The translations under genes were made by a program, and so were the position numbers. Shown piece after piece: positions 10,701 to 22,700 of a stretch of DNA of 64,000 nucleotides (within the stretch, counting starts at the first letter, position 1; each line of letters starts with the position of its first letter). Under the pieces are notes generated by a model. The model was not told the origin of the DNA. It saw only the letters and a program-made list of their open reading frames with translations, and searched no databases. This DNA is from Aphrophora alni (Eukaryota > Arthropoda > Insecta > Hemiptera > Aphrophoridae): positions 83,936,060-84,000,059 of the forward strand of contig OY740767.1 of assembly GCA_963513935.1 (NCBI GenBank). The letters run 5' to 3'.

Positions 10701-13700
10701 ACTTACAGCCTTATGACTTGCACCTAGATAAAACAGTTTTTTTCCTTCAATTTTTTTCCTTTTAAATTTTACATAAATTTTTATAAATGCAAAAACTCTT
10801 GTATCATTTATGAAATTGTTTGAAAATTTGCTTCAAAGGTAAATAAATAAATGTTTTTATGAAAAAAAATGTTTTTTTTATCTCCTGAAAAATTTACTCT
10901 TTGGCACTTACACCCTTTTGGAAATGCACGCTTCGAATGTAAAATAACCAAAAAAATAACTTTTGCTATCCGATGCATGTATAGAAGAAAATATTCAAGT
11001 GAAGCAATCTGATACAGATGCTGATACACTCATCGTTAATACTGGAATTCAAAAATCAAGGAGTAACATTCAAGTAACTATTGTTGATAAGAAACTGGCC
11101 TTCTCGTTATCCTAACTGCTAGTGTAAAGTGTAATTTATAGCATGCGTATAAACAAGTGCCGAGTCCAGTACGTCCTAGAAGAGCTTGCTTGCTTCAACT
11201 CTTTCTCTTCCTCGTGGTGGAGCCTTCTATTCGCGTTCACATGGAAACTACCTGGTATAACTCTAATCTTCTTTATTTTTTCCCTTACCAGTGTGAGCTG
11301 AACTGGCAGCTTCTTTTTGTAAATCTATACATTTATACTAATCTAATCCTTTCAGGTCGTCTGAAACTCCAAAATCTTTATTTTGTACTAAACTATACGA
11401 ATCGTTACCTTCATTTCTTTTTGGGTACCTTGAAGGTCAAAAGCGACCCATGGTGATGGAGTAAATGATAACAACCTAATGACGTATTTAACGGAACCCT
11501 AGTATACCTGGCGAACCGAATAAGTAGTCTTACCCATTCAAGCAGGGCTCTGAATGTGCGTATATCTAATCCTTAGCTACTCGTAGGAACCAAATGAGCA
11601 AAAATCTACATCTAAACTTGATATCACCGGAATTGAGAAAGCTGACCGAACGGTCCCTCCTTGACAGTCAGCAAATGAAAACCTCCCTGATGTACAGTTT
11701 TCCATCAGAAACACAAAAAGTTTCAAGCAAGAAGATTCATTGATATATGGGGAGGGGGTTGACACCCCTCCTCATCAGGAAATAAAAGATATAATTGAGT
11801 CAGAACGCACCGCGATAGTTCAGGTGAAAGTCCATCACGCGAGAGGGGCAGCTGTTGTCGTGGTGTGGTTTTTCCCGTGGATCTAAGAATAGTGTTGATG
11901 CAAGAACTCTCAGTTTACAGTTGAAAGGTAATGGGACTGTCGGACTAGGAAGGTAAGTTAATATGGTATAACAGGTGTGGTAATCCTAGACCTTGTTAGT
12001 GATAAGAAGTAACATTAATTTTATGTGGATATCAGAATTTATGACGCGGGACCTGGTATCAATCCGGCCACACATTAACATTGCATCTATCCACTGAGAG
12101 ATTATCTAGGTACTACCCCAGATGGATCTCATTCCATCTGAAATAAGATAACTAGTCGAATACTATAGAGGGAAAACACTCTAATTTTACTCGGGTGTGA
12201 TGCGAAAGCCCACAACACCATCACAATTAACACCAACGCAAGAGGTGACCAATTGTTTGATTTTATCTTAGAATCCAATCTTAATATTTATTTTAAATAT
12301 GGAGAATTCACCTACTTTTGTTAATAGGGGTAGACAAGAGGTACTGGATTTTACTATCGGAACACCGGTGCTCGATGAAAGAATCAGAAATTGGAGAGTT
12401 TTTAGTGAAACTTCTCTATTCGGTTACGGAATTATTAGGTTTAACATAAAAGGAATAAGCATATCGACCATCTTAATGCGGATTGGGGTAAATATGTCAC
12501 CCATCTCTATTGTAACCCTGAACGGATAATCCCAAGAGTGCGTAAACCATCATGAACTGGAGCAAAAGGTCGAGAACCTTAATGAAACAATAATAGAAGC
12601 TTATGAATCTAGCTGTCCCAAAAGACTAAGAATAGTAATAGGAAAGTATCGTAGTGGAGAAACGTCTACAAAAATTTAGATTACTTGTACGTAGTCACTG
12701 GAAAAAAATCCAAACGGGCAGGAGATTGGATCAGTTATGCTGCGGGACTCACTACGTATAACAAGAAAATAACTAAAGGTAATAGAGAAAGCTTCAGGGA
12801 ATTATGTAACAACATGGAATCTATCCCTTCTGCACCAGGTTATATAAAGCCAGATCATATAAATGTTGGCAAAAAGTAAAGTACGAGGACCAGTAGCACT
12901 TCAAAGGGAAAATGGTAGCTATACAGAGGAAGAACAGCAGGGTTCTCTCCTTACATTGGAAACCCGTTTTCTAAACAGCAAGCCAGTTGATCAGTAGGCG
13001 TATGATCTAATACTCTAGGAAAAGGAAAGAAGAACGAGAAATAGCCAAAGAATCATCACCCCGCTAGGGCTGAAATGGACTATAGACTCCATTCAGCCCT
13101 TCAAATCCCCGGAAGTTGATGGCATTTCTCCATCTCTTCCGTAGAGAGGTATAAATGAGATTTCGCTATATTAAGTAGAACTAGTAAGGAGTAGTCTTGC
13201 TACTGGATCCATTCCAAGAATTTGGAGAAGAGCAAAGTGGCATTCATCACTAAATTTGGCAGAAAAATACCTACCTCAAACAAATCCTAAAGGGCGATCA
13301 GTTTAACATCCTTTATGAAAAAATCAATAGAGAAGATCGTAGATAACTACATTAGGACAGGAATTCTGGAAAGAGTGCCCTTGCACCAACATCAGCACGC
13401 TTACAGGACAGGCAGTTCCACATAGATCGCCCTCCTAGATCAGACGGAGATCATCCAGAAAACAATTAATGATAAAGAAGTTGCAGTTTGTTCCGTCATC
13501 AATATTGAAGGTACATTTGACAATACCTCTCATGAAGCTGTAAAAAGAGCACTGGAAAGAAAGGGAGTCGTGTAATATGCAGATGGATGTGTAATTTGAT
13601 AACTACTATAAAATAAGAAACTAAATTGGGAAAAAGAACAATTTGGGTCAGTACTGTTAATGGATGTCCAGAGGGAGGGGTATTATTACCCTGGATGTTG

Positions 13701-16700
13701 AAGCCCGGTCATAGACGAGCTGCTTGGGAAATTACTAGAAGGGTTTAAACTGCTTTGGTTATGCCGATGAAATCGTCATTGTGTCCGTGTAATAAATACA
13801 TACATGAGGGCTGCAAAATGAGTAAAAATTAATTTAAATGTCGCATATGTGAGCTAATTAATATAGTAACTCTAAAATTAAGCAAAAAAAAACAAAGTCA
13901 AGAAGGTGAGAGGTCTACGTCCTGTGCTGGGAAGCGACTAGGATAGCTCAGTTGGTAGAGCATTAGCGCGTAAAGCCAAAGGTCATGGGTTCGGTTCCCA
14001 GTCTAGGTCGTATATTTTTCACTTGAAATATTATTGTAATACCTGCATGCTTATCGGGGGTTACAAATGATGTCAATCCACTAAAACCACAGCTGCTGTT
14101 GATAACCCCGACAGAGCTAACTGGAATCTACTTTATAAAATATACAGGATGCTTCATAAAGGACTTTACAATTTTGTAAATTTATATAAATATATACATG
14201 CTTCCCTCAGAGCTGGCTTTGGTGGTATTTTTTAAAGTAAAATATACCAAGTTATTTACCTTACAGTTAGTTAGGTTCCGTTGATCATTTTGCAGATATC
14301 CCATCTGAAGTCGATTTTCTGTCAATTCCATAGCATTATGTCAGGCGTAACTTCTTTAACTGTGGCGTTGATTCTTGCTCTGAGCTCAGCGAGAGGAGCC
14401 AATAAGGGGGGTTTATAAAATTTAGTCTTAATAAATCCCCCGAATTAAAAGTCGAGAGATATTAGATCTGGTGAACGAGGTGGCCGTACAATCGACCCAA
14501 ACTTGATCTATCCATATACCTGGGATCGGTTATTAAGGACCTCTGTAAGGTAGTGCGGCAGTACGCACCTTGTCGTCTTCATCAAACTGTGGGCTTAAAT
14601 AGTTTTCCAGTATATTTAGGTACACTTTTTTCTTGCCTAAAGCACAAAAAACGTAATTTTTTAACCATCACGATCATGTTCCAAGAATTGTCGTGGATTT
14701 TCACTGTGCAGAAACTGACAGTTTTTTATTCACTTTACCACTTAAATAAATATTCGACTCATAATTTTATTGAAGATTATGTTTGCAATGAAATCCTGAT
14801 CTTCATCAAATCGATGTAATATTCCCACACAAAACCCCTTACAAGCAACCTTATCAATGTCTTTTATAACCTGTACAGTTTGAGATGCAAACATACTCTC
14901 AACATATGCCAAACAGTCGCATTCGCAAGAAGCACGCCGGCTTAATTTATTTGAATTTAGAAAGTTGTAAAGTTCTTTTTGAAGCAAAATGTATTTAGTT
15001 TCTCCTTTTAAATGAGAAATCAGTATATCCATTTTGTTGGCTTCTGCATTTTTATCAAGCAAATGTTACATGGCAAACAACAAATGTAAGGTCATATGGT
15101 AAACTAATATCATAATGTGAGATAATAATATGCAAAACGCGAGATACAAAAAATACATTTACCGGTAACAGCTGATTTCCTTGACCGAGTAATACTTGAC
15201 ATTGTTTAGATAGTTCTGAATAATAAACACATCAGTAAAATATTCTGAAATTCACTTTACCTGCAAAAAAATGTTATAACTGTGATTAATAACCACAAGA
15301 GTTTAACCTTAATTAAAAATAGAATCGGAATGTTAATGTTATTTCAATGCAGAATATTTTATGAAAACATAACTTCAAATTTAGTATATTGATTTTCTAC
15401 TGCAATTTAATAGTGTAATACATTTGCTAATATTTTAGTTATATATATATATATTTAGTCTGTTTACATCAGGTGATCATTTTTCAATTTATTTCCCATT
15501 CCCCCCACCCCGCCTATTTTTTAATGTTATTTCAGTTAATTTTCGAAACATGTGTTACATCAGTGCTCGATTTGTAAACTCCAAATAACCTCAAAATGTA
15601 GCCAACAAATAATAGCTTCTATTTAGCTTATGTAACCTTAGTTTTGAGAATAATGATATGTTAGCTGCCACTGATGATGATTACATAAAATATACAAATA
15701 CTCTAGTTTAACACGTTGCTTTTAAATGATTATATTTAAATGGTAGTATTACACTAACCTCAATAAGTGGAACATTTCCTCTCTACTAATATATCCATCA
15801 CTATTCAAATCGTAGACAAAGAAAGCGAAAGCTGTCTTCTCTTCGGCCGTACCTCTTAGGAAAACAGAAAGACCGCACACCCATTCTTCCAAGCGGATGA
15901 CTCCAATGTTACATCTATCAAATGCACAGAATATTCTGTCCATCAATACTTCTTCGGTGACAACATCAAAAGTATTGTGGAGGAGTTCACGGAAAACAAC
16001 ACGGTCGAGACCCTGTGACAAAAGGAAGAATCTGTGTAATTAAAAATGAAGCTTTGTGAGATGTGAGACAATAACCATTTATAAATGGATTGCATTTTCA
16101 TTGATTTCTCTTTATTATGGTCATTGGTTTTACCTACGGACTCTTACAAACCGTATCTGTCTGTAAGTGGCAACCCGTCCACAAGCACAAGACGTTAAAT
16201 CCTATCTATATACTGCAACCTTTGTACATAATATTTTTGTAATGTCCAATATATAGGAAAAATATAGCAGTCCTCGTGGCATTTAAAGGGCAACTATCGA
16301 GTTGAAAAATTTCGTTTTTGGAAATATTAAATTTATTTTTGTGGGGTATCAAATAAAATTAGAAACGAACAATATTCAAACTTTTCACTTATCAGTTGCT
16401 CGAAGATGCCGCAAGGCGAAACAATTGTAGCATATTTTTTATGTTGTTACATTTTTGAAACTTTAGCTTCAATGCTTAATTGAATCGTATATCATTGAAT
16501 TTTAACAAGATAAGTTTGCTGTTACATTAAATATAATAGACTTTTATATAATGGGCCTTTTGGAACTTAAAACAAGAATAACATATTTTTCTAAATACTT
16601 TCCATGGAGTTTATTATATAGGGTTTATTTTGTCAGTTTAGCAAGAGACAATTTTTTTAATGTTTCAAGACCTCTAGAAAACACACACACCCACAATTAT

Positions 16701-19700
16701 AAATATTGAGTCGAAAAATAGGCCAACTACCCCTACCGGTGGACATTTTACGATCTCAAATATCGTCGGTAGTTTATTAACTAGATTTAGAAATGCGTTT
16801 ATAATTCTACATTGAGTATCAGTAGTAATATGAAAATATGTTAACATATCGTTTCATTCAAATGGAGAGAACGAAAAAAGACACCCTTTTTTTATAATGT
16901 ATACTATACTGAATGAAATATTTCAAAAAATTAAAAATTCTGAATCCGTAACTTGAAAATTATATTAAAAACAAATTTCACAAATCAAATTTAACTAAAA
17001 TATGTCGTTGAATAGTAGGTCTTGATGACTGCTCCAATTGAAAAAAATTGGTATTTAAATAATTAAATCAGCCAATCTTATTAAAGAGTATTAATTGAAA
17101 TCGAGTTTGTACTGACTGACGATGGTCATGATTTATTTTTAGTTTTTTACTCATTATTCCTGAACCTTAATCTTCCGTTACTTACGATATGACACGCTGA
17201 TCTTGGACTTTTCCTCACGTTTTTACCAGAATTTTAACAAAATCAGTTTAGCAGATTTTAAGTAATTAGTATTTCCATCCTTGGATTTAAATTTTTTTTA
17301 TTTTGGAGTGTGTTAGGGTTACTTCTAAATTGGCCTTTTATGGGAAATGACAACCAATCTGTTTTGTTTAGGTCCTTAATGGCTATATTTTAGCGAAATT
17401 CTATTCAATTTTGAGAAAATCATTTTGAATTTTTGTTTCTTATACCTACCACTAAAACATTTTCAGTTATAAAAGAAAATTTCATGTTTTGCGTAATGCT
17501 CGAAATATGCTAAAATTTCAAATTTGATCATAATTAGATCACTCGTTTATGTACCAGAGAACTGCACAGCCAAAAATATATAATGATGCAAAATAAAATC
17601 GGAGAGGCATTATAGTTATATAAAATTATTAAAATAACTCGACCATGACTTTTTTACCCATCACATAATTTTCTCTATAAACGTATATGTAAAAATTAAA
17701 ATGAGACATTTGTGAATTTTACAAATATTTCTATTAGTTTTAAGCTATTTATATGTAGCCTATAGAATGAGGAAAAAGTCTTAATATAAATTAATTTTAT
17801 TATACAAGTCATGTATTCATTAATACATAATTGTGTATGTTCAACATGGCTTACTAACAAATCATCACAAGTGACAGGCACTTTTTCCATTCACGGTAAA
17901 AACTTAACAACACATCTTTAGGTATGTTGTCGATAGCCTCCATAATCTTGACCTTCAGATGTATTACATCATAAATTTTCTCCCGGTACACCATAACTTT
18001 TACATGTCCCCAGAGATAAAAGTTTATAGAGGTGAGATCTGTTGACCTTGATGACCATTCCACTGAGCCTCGCCGACCAATTCAATGACCAAGAAATTGT
18101 TGGTCAAGTCATTGAAGCACCTCTATGCCTACTGAAAAAAACAAGAAAGTCTCTATTCTCGTTAAGGACTGAAATGAAAATATTAGTCTTCTGCAGATCC
18201 ACGTACTGGTTTGCGTTGAGGTTACCATCCCAGAAAAAAAAAAGGCTGGACAATCCTGCAACTCCAATATCACATCACACCGTAGGATTTTCCCTCCACC
18301 TTTGTTGCATATCATCTCGTTTTTCTTTTGACATACCTGTTTTGTTGCATACTTGACATTTTGCTATAAGCTTCTAAGTTAAAGTAAAAGTTTCTTTCAT
18401 TTGTTGAAGCAAAACCTGGGCTATTTTGGGAAATGTCCAAAGTCCACTCGCAGAACTATATCCTCTGATTAGAATTATCTTCTGTTTAATACTGCAACAT
18501 TTGCAACTTGTAGGGGTGTCACGCGGAGAAAACGTCTTTAACTCATTCTGACTTCAGCAGAAGTTGTTGAGTTCCTTTATTTAGGATATAGGCAAGCAAA
18601 TACCACGTAGCATTGAAATATCTCCATCTGTTGCTCTCTTTGAACGCTCAGACTTGTGTCTGTAACCAACCCCATATTCTTAAATTTGTGAATCAGTTTC
18701 GTCATAGTGTCTTGTGCAATTTTGTATCATGCTTTTCGTTAAACTTCTGCGATACATAGCGGGTAGTCCCATTTCCAGCAAGAAGGATTATGTCAATATC
18801 CCCTTTCTGTTCTAATAGTATTTCTTTAGGCTAGCTACGTTATTGCGGCAAAAACACAGTAAAAGTGAATGCACAGAACCTGTTACTAAAGAAACTTGTA
18901 GGTTATATATTAATAAAATATAAAAACAAATTTCATTGAAATCACCTGTTAAAAATAGTATAATTAGCTGTTCTAGATATTTAAAAAAACATCTCTACAA
19001 AAAAATAAACTCACATGCATCACCATTTGTATGCAGACTTCTCCTCAACTTGTAAATATTTCCAACTTTATTTTGATAAGAATTGTTGTATTAAATATAT
19101 ATTATTCGTCAAACTTCTTCAAAAACAGCTGTTTTCAATACATGCATTGAGATGCTAAAGTTGTTCTTTTTAGTCCTAGGACCTAAAACATCAGTTGAGG
19201 TCGAGGTCATCAGCTGTTACTTCGTTTATACGAATTAATTAACGATGTAAAGCATTTTGTTAAAACAACCGATACTCTCGATTGTAAATAACCGTTAAAA
19301 CAGCTGTTACCATCGATTTGATGGTAAAGAGGTTTTTGTGAAATTGTTTTCTTATATTATTTGAAATATAACGAAAAATATAGTTCATCATTTAGACCAA
19401 AAAAAGCTTTTCTATCCTCGCTCATTTTCCTTAAACTTGAGCTTGTATTGAAAAACTTCACTTTTGGTCCTATTGATGAAATATTTATTGAGTGTTTTTC
19501 TGTTTTTGTTCTCCAGAAACTATTTCCAGAAAATTGTAATATTGTCATGTTTTAATTGTGTAGTTTAAAGTTCATTTATTTCCTAGATACAGTTTTGGTT
19601 CACAATTTATGCCTTAGATGATTAACGTGGTGATATTACTTACTAATGACATGGATTCCGTGAATAAAGGATGGAAGATATAATACATCTTCACCACTAA

Positions 19701-22700
19701 TGAAAAATATATTAATGTAATTTAAACCGTGTACAGTTGTAGTTAATCAAAGAGGAGGAATTAATACTCTTAATAAAATAAAATTACGCCAAACAAGCAG
19801 CTTCGGTGAGGATACTTTGTATATTTTGCAAATCAATATCCATATTTTTTTAAATACATATTCCGTAATATCTCACAGATAAATTTCATAAGAGTTCATA
19901 ATAGGGGGTCCTTTATACAGTCCTTGTTATTTATAATTCATAAATTTCATTTAATGTACTTAAAACAAGCCAAACTGGCAATATCAGTTAAAAAAACCAG
20001 CATTAGAATTTTGGATTATATTTTATCTTTACTTTTTTAGACGTTTATAAAATTCAACGTTTTTCAAGCATTTGATAAAACATTACAACCAACAAAATCA
20101 AAAATGGAAAAGAAAATGCTTTTCGAAAATCTTTATCAAGAACGTACAAACGTAAATGTCGAACTCAGAGCTCCGAAATTCATAATTGTGACATTCATTA
20201 TTTTGTTATTATTTATTAAAGTCGGGCTGTTAATACATTTTTACCAAAATCTAATTGTCGTAACACACACCCTGCCCTAAATTAACAATATTTTTAATCA
20301 TTCGGACAATACATTTTTGAGGTAATAATTATGTATGATAATTACTTTTTACCCTCGCCTTATTTTCAACTGAATGCTTAAGCTATTTAACACAATCATA
20401 GTCATTTAATTCTAATGTAATTGCAAAGTACGATTTTTTTTTCATTACGTATGTTAGGATTAAGAGGTAAAAAAATTCTGTGAGGTCGGGGTTGTGCTTT
20501 GAGCAAAATTGCACAAATGTGCATTTTTGATGCATTTTAAGTGCATCGTTATACTGTTTTTTTAATATCTCCGGTTATGTTGGTCGTAGAAAATTTTTTT
20601 TTTTAATTCAAAATACTCGTGGATGAATAGACTATCGGCATGAGCCGATAGAAATACTTTAAAATCAATATTAACCTCAAAAAAAAGTATGAAACTTCAG
20701 GTCTTTTACTAAAAATGCAATAAATAACGGGGAAAACGTAAGATTTTTCATAAAAATTAGAGAAAATGTGTATTTTAATGCTATAAATACGTGGCTAAAA
20801 TTTGCAATAAATTTTGATTTTTAAGATCGAAATCAGCATTTTTCTGAAAAACAAATTGCCACCATTTTTTACCAAATCATCGTAGGGTAAATGTGTGCAA
20901 TTTTGCCGTAAAGCACAGGCCGATATTTTTTCACTTCATTTTAACAAATTTATGAAGGAAAAATCTGACTTTGCAATTACATCATAATTTCGCTTTTTTA
21001 TGTTTAATTTCCCTCAACTGTATATGTATATTTGGATTGTATAAGACTATATACGATGACAGACCTATTCGTTCTGTCACTAACTCGGCCAACGTATTAC
21101 AAATCCCGCTTTACCCGTTTAATTTGATAAAAATACTGTAAACATTTTAAAATTGGTATAATTTGAAACGTTCGAGAATTCTATAAAGTTACAAACGTCT
21201 AACTCATAGAACGTTCTTATTTTTTAACATGCCTCATCATTCTGGTTTATTCAATTGATAATAATTTATGTACAGGTTAGGATCAGTTACATATTGAGAG
21301 TAAAAAACAAGCAAAACTTTCTCTGTACAATTAATTATCAAAAAATGAACTATTAAGAGATGGTCGTTTTAGAACAGTCACAAATATCCAGTCTGCTTGT
21401 ATCTCATGAAAGAAGTTTACTCTGGACTGGATTCGATTTTTTTGGTTGTTACAAGGCAGGAATAATTTAGGTGAGGTTTCGTTTTATATAAAAGTGGACT
21501 GAGACATTAGACATTGTTGGTTAAACCTGGAGTTACTGAGGCTAGAAAGCGTTTTGACTGTTTTATCGCTAATTGAGCAATTTAGGTGAGTAAGAAAGTT
21601 ATGCTAATGTGGAGACTACGTTAAGATATTAATCACACGAATGATCTGTAACTTTTAGCATGGTACACAATTATATAAGTGAAGATGAAGAAGGAGTGAA
21701 TACATGGTTTTTTCATTAGATTGTTTTGACACTAACCTCACCGGCTCCAGCAGCAGGCGGCATCCCAGTAATGTTTACAGCAGGGGTTACTGGAACTTTA
21801 ACCGTATTGGAAGCAATCAGCTTCTTGTAGACTTTACATAGTGCCTCTATCTCTTGTCTGAAATATTAGGAAATACTTTTAGGTAAAGCAACAATCTGGG
21901 ATCTGCTAATTTTAAATATGAACTTACCTTTACCTTGAGGCATTTACAATTTCGCTCATTTACGTCAAATAGTTTTTAAATATGGTCTAATACATGGGTT
22001 TGTTCAAATTATTCTTTATATATTAATAACAATACCTAAATTTTCGTTTTACCTTTTGTAGGTTATAAAGGATCGGTTAAATGTGTTTGTCAGTGTTTAC
22101 TTCCTTTGGTCTTATAAGAACGAAATCTTTTGGTCTTCTGTAAAATTCCCACAAACAAAATAATTTGAAGACGTCTTACTTTCTATAAACGATACTACAT
22201 TCTAAATATAAACTTAGCTGTAACACAGCGAACAGGTTAGGTTAAATTAGGTCAGGTTTTAAAGATTCATGTATTAAAGCTAATTAGATTAGATTAGGTA
22301 AAGTTTTACCCAAATAGCCAACTACAAGTATTTACTCGAGTTGGATATAAAACTTAACGTGTTTGCGATGTTACAGGTAGGTTTAATATTTACAGCATCG
22401 AAGTATTTACAATGACTTTTTCCTCATAGTTTGTTTTATGGTAAATGTGCAGAAACCATAATCAGTTCTGGTAGAATCAGCAGAAGTAAATATGAATTTA
22501 GGATGATCCGGTGAAATCTCTGGTGAGAATCTTTTTATTCTGCCATTTATAATATTTAACTTAAGATTGGATGTAGTTTTGACTCGTAGATGTGTCCTCG
22601 CTTCGCTCTTGTCTGTGATAACGGCCTTGCCGGATCTCTTAATTAACGAATATCACATTTTCTCGGAAGATCAGTGTTAGAAATTACACTTTTGACAATA

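Larger units (their letters stand above)
9245..10934 (+). mobile_element. 1.69-kb DNA transposon with 35-bp inverted terminal repeats and a CGGQN-type transposase
   Basis: The ends 9245-9279 and 10900-10934 are inverted copies matching at 33 of 35 positions (shared cores TGCATTTCCAAAAGG and TGTAAGTGCCAAA). Between them, on the plus strand, is a broken protein gene of a type common in arthropod genomes, with the motif [10 protein letters not shown]. The TGTAAGTGCCA word recurs inside the left end at 9313-9323, and a variant CAAAAGGGTGTATGTCC lies at 9404-9420. These look like subterminal transposase-binding sites. I see no clear target-site duplication. The element sits in calaxin intron 3, in the opposite orientation to the gene. 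I cannot assign a superfamily. Confidence 0.82.

Noticed and set aside
19357..19555. Overlapping opposite 63- and 64-codon frames
   Set aside because: Mutual shadows in AT-rich DNA with no motif on either strand.
21735..21742. GTGAG donor inside calaxin exon 2 (GCCG|GTGAGG)
   Set aside because: Looks stronger than GAG|GTTAGT but would put exon 3 out of frame and break the GLDR junction.
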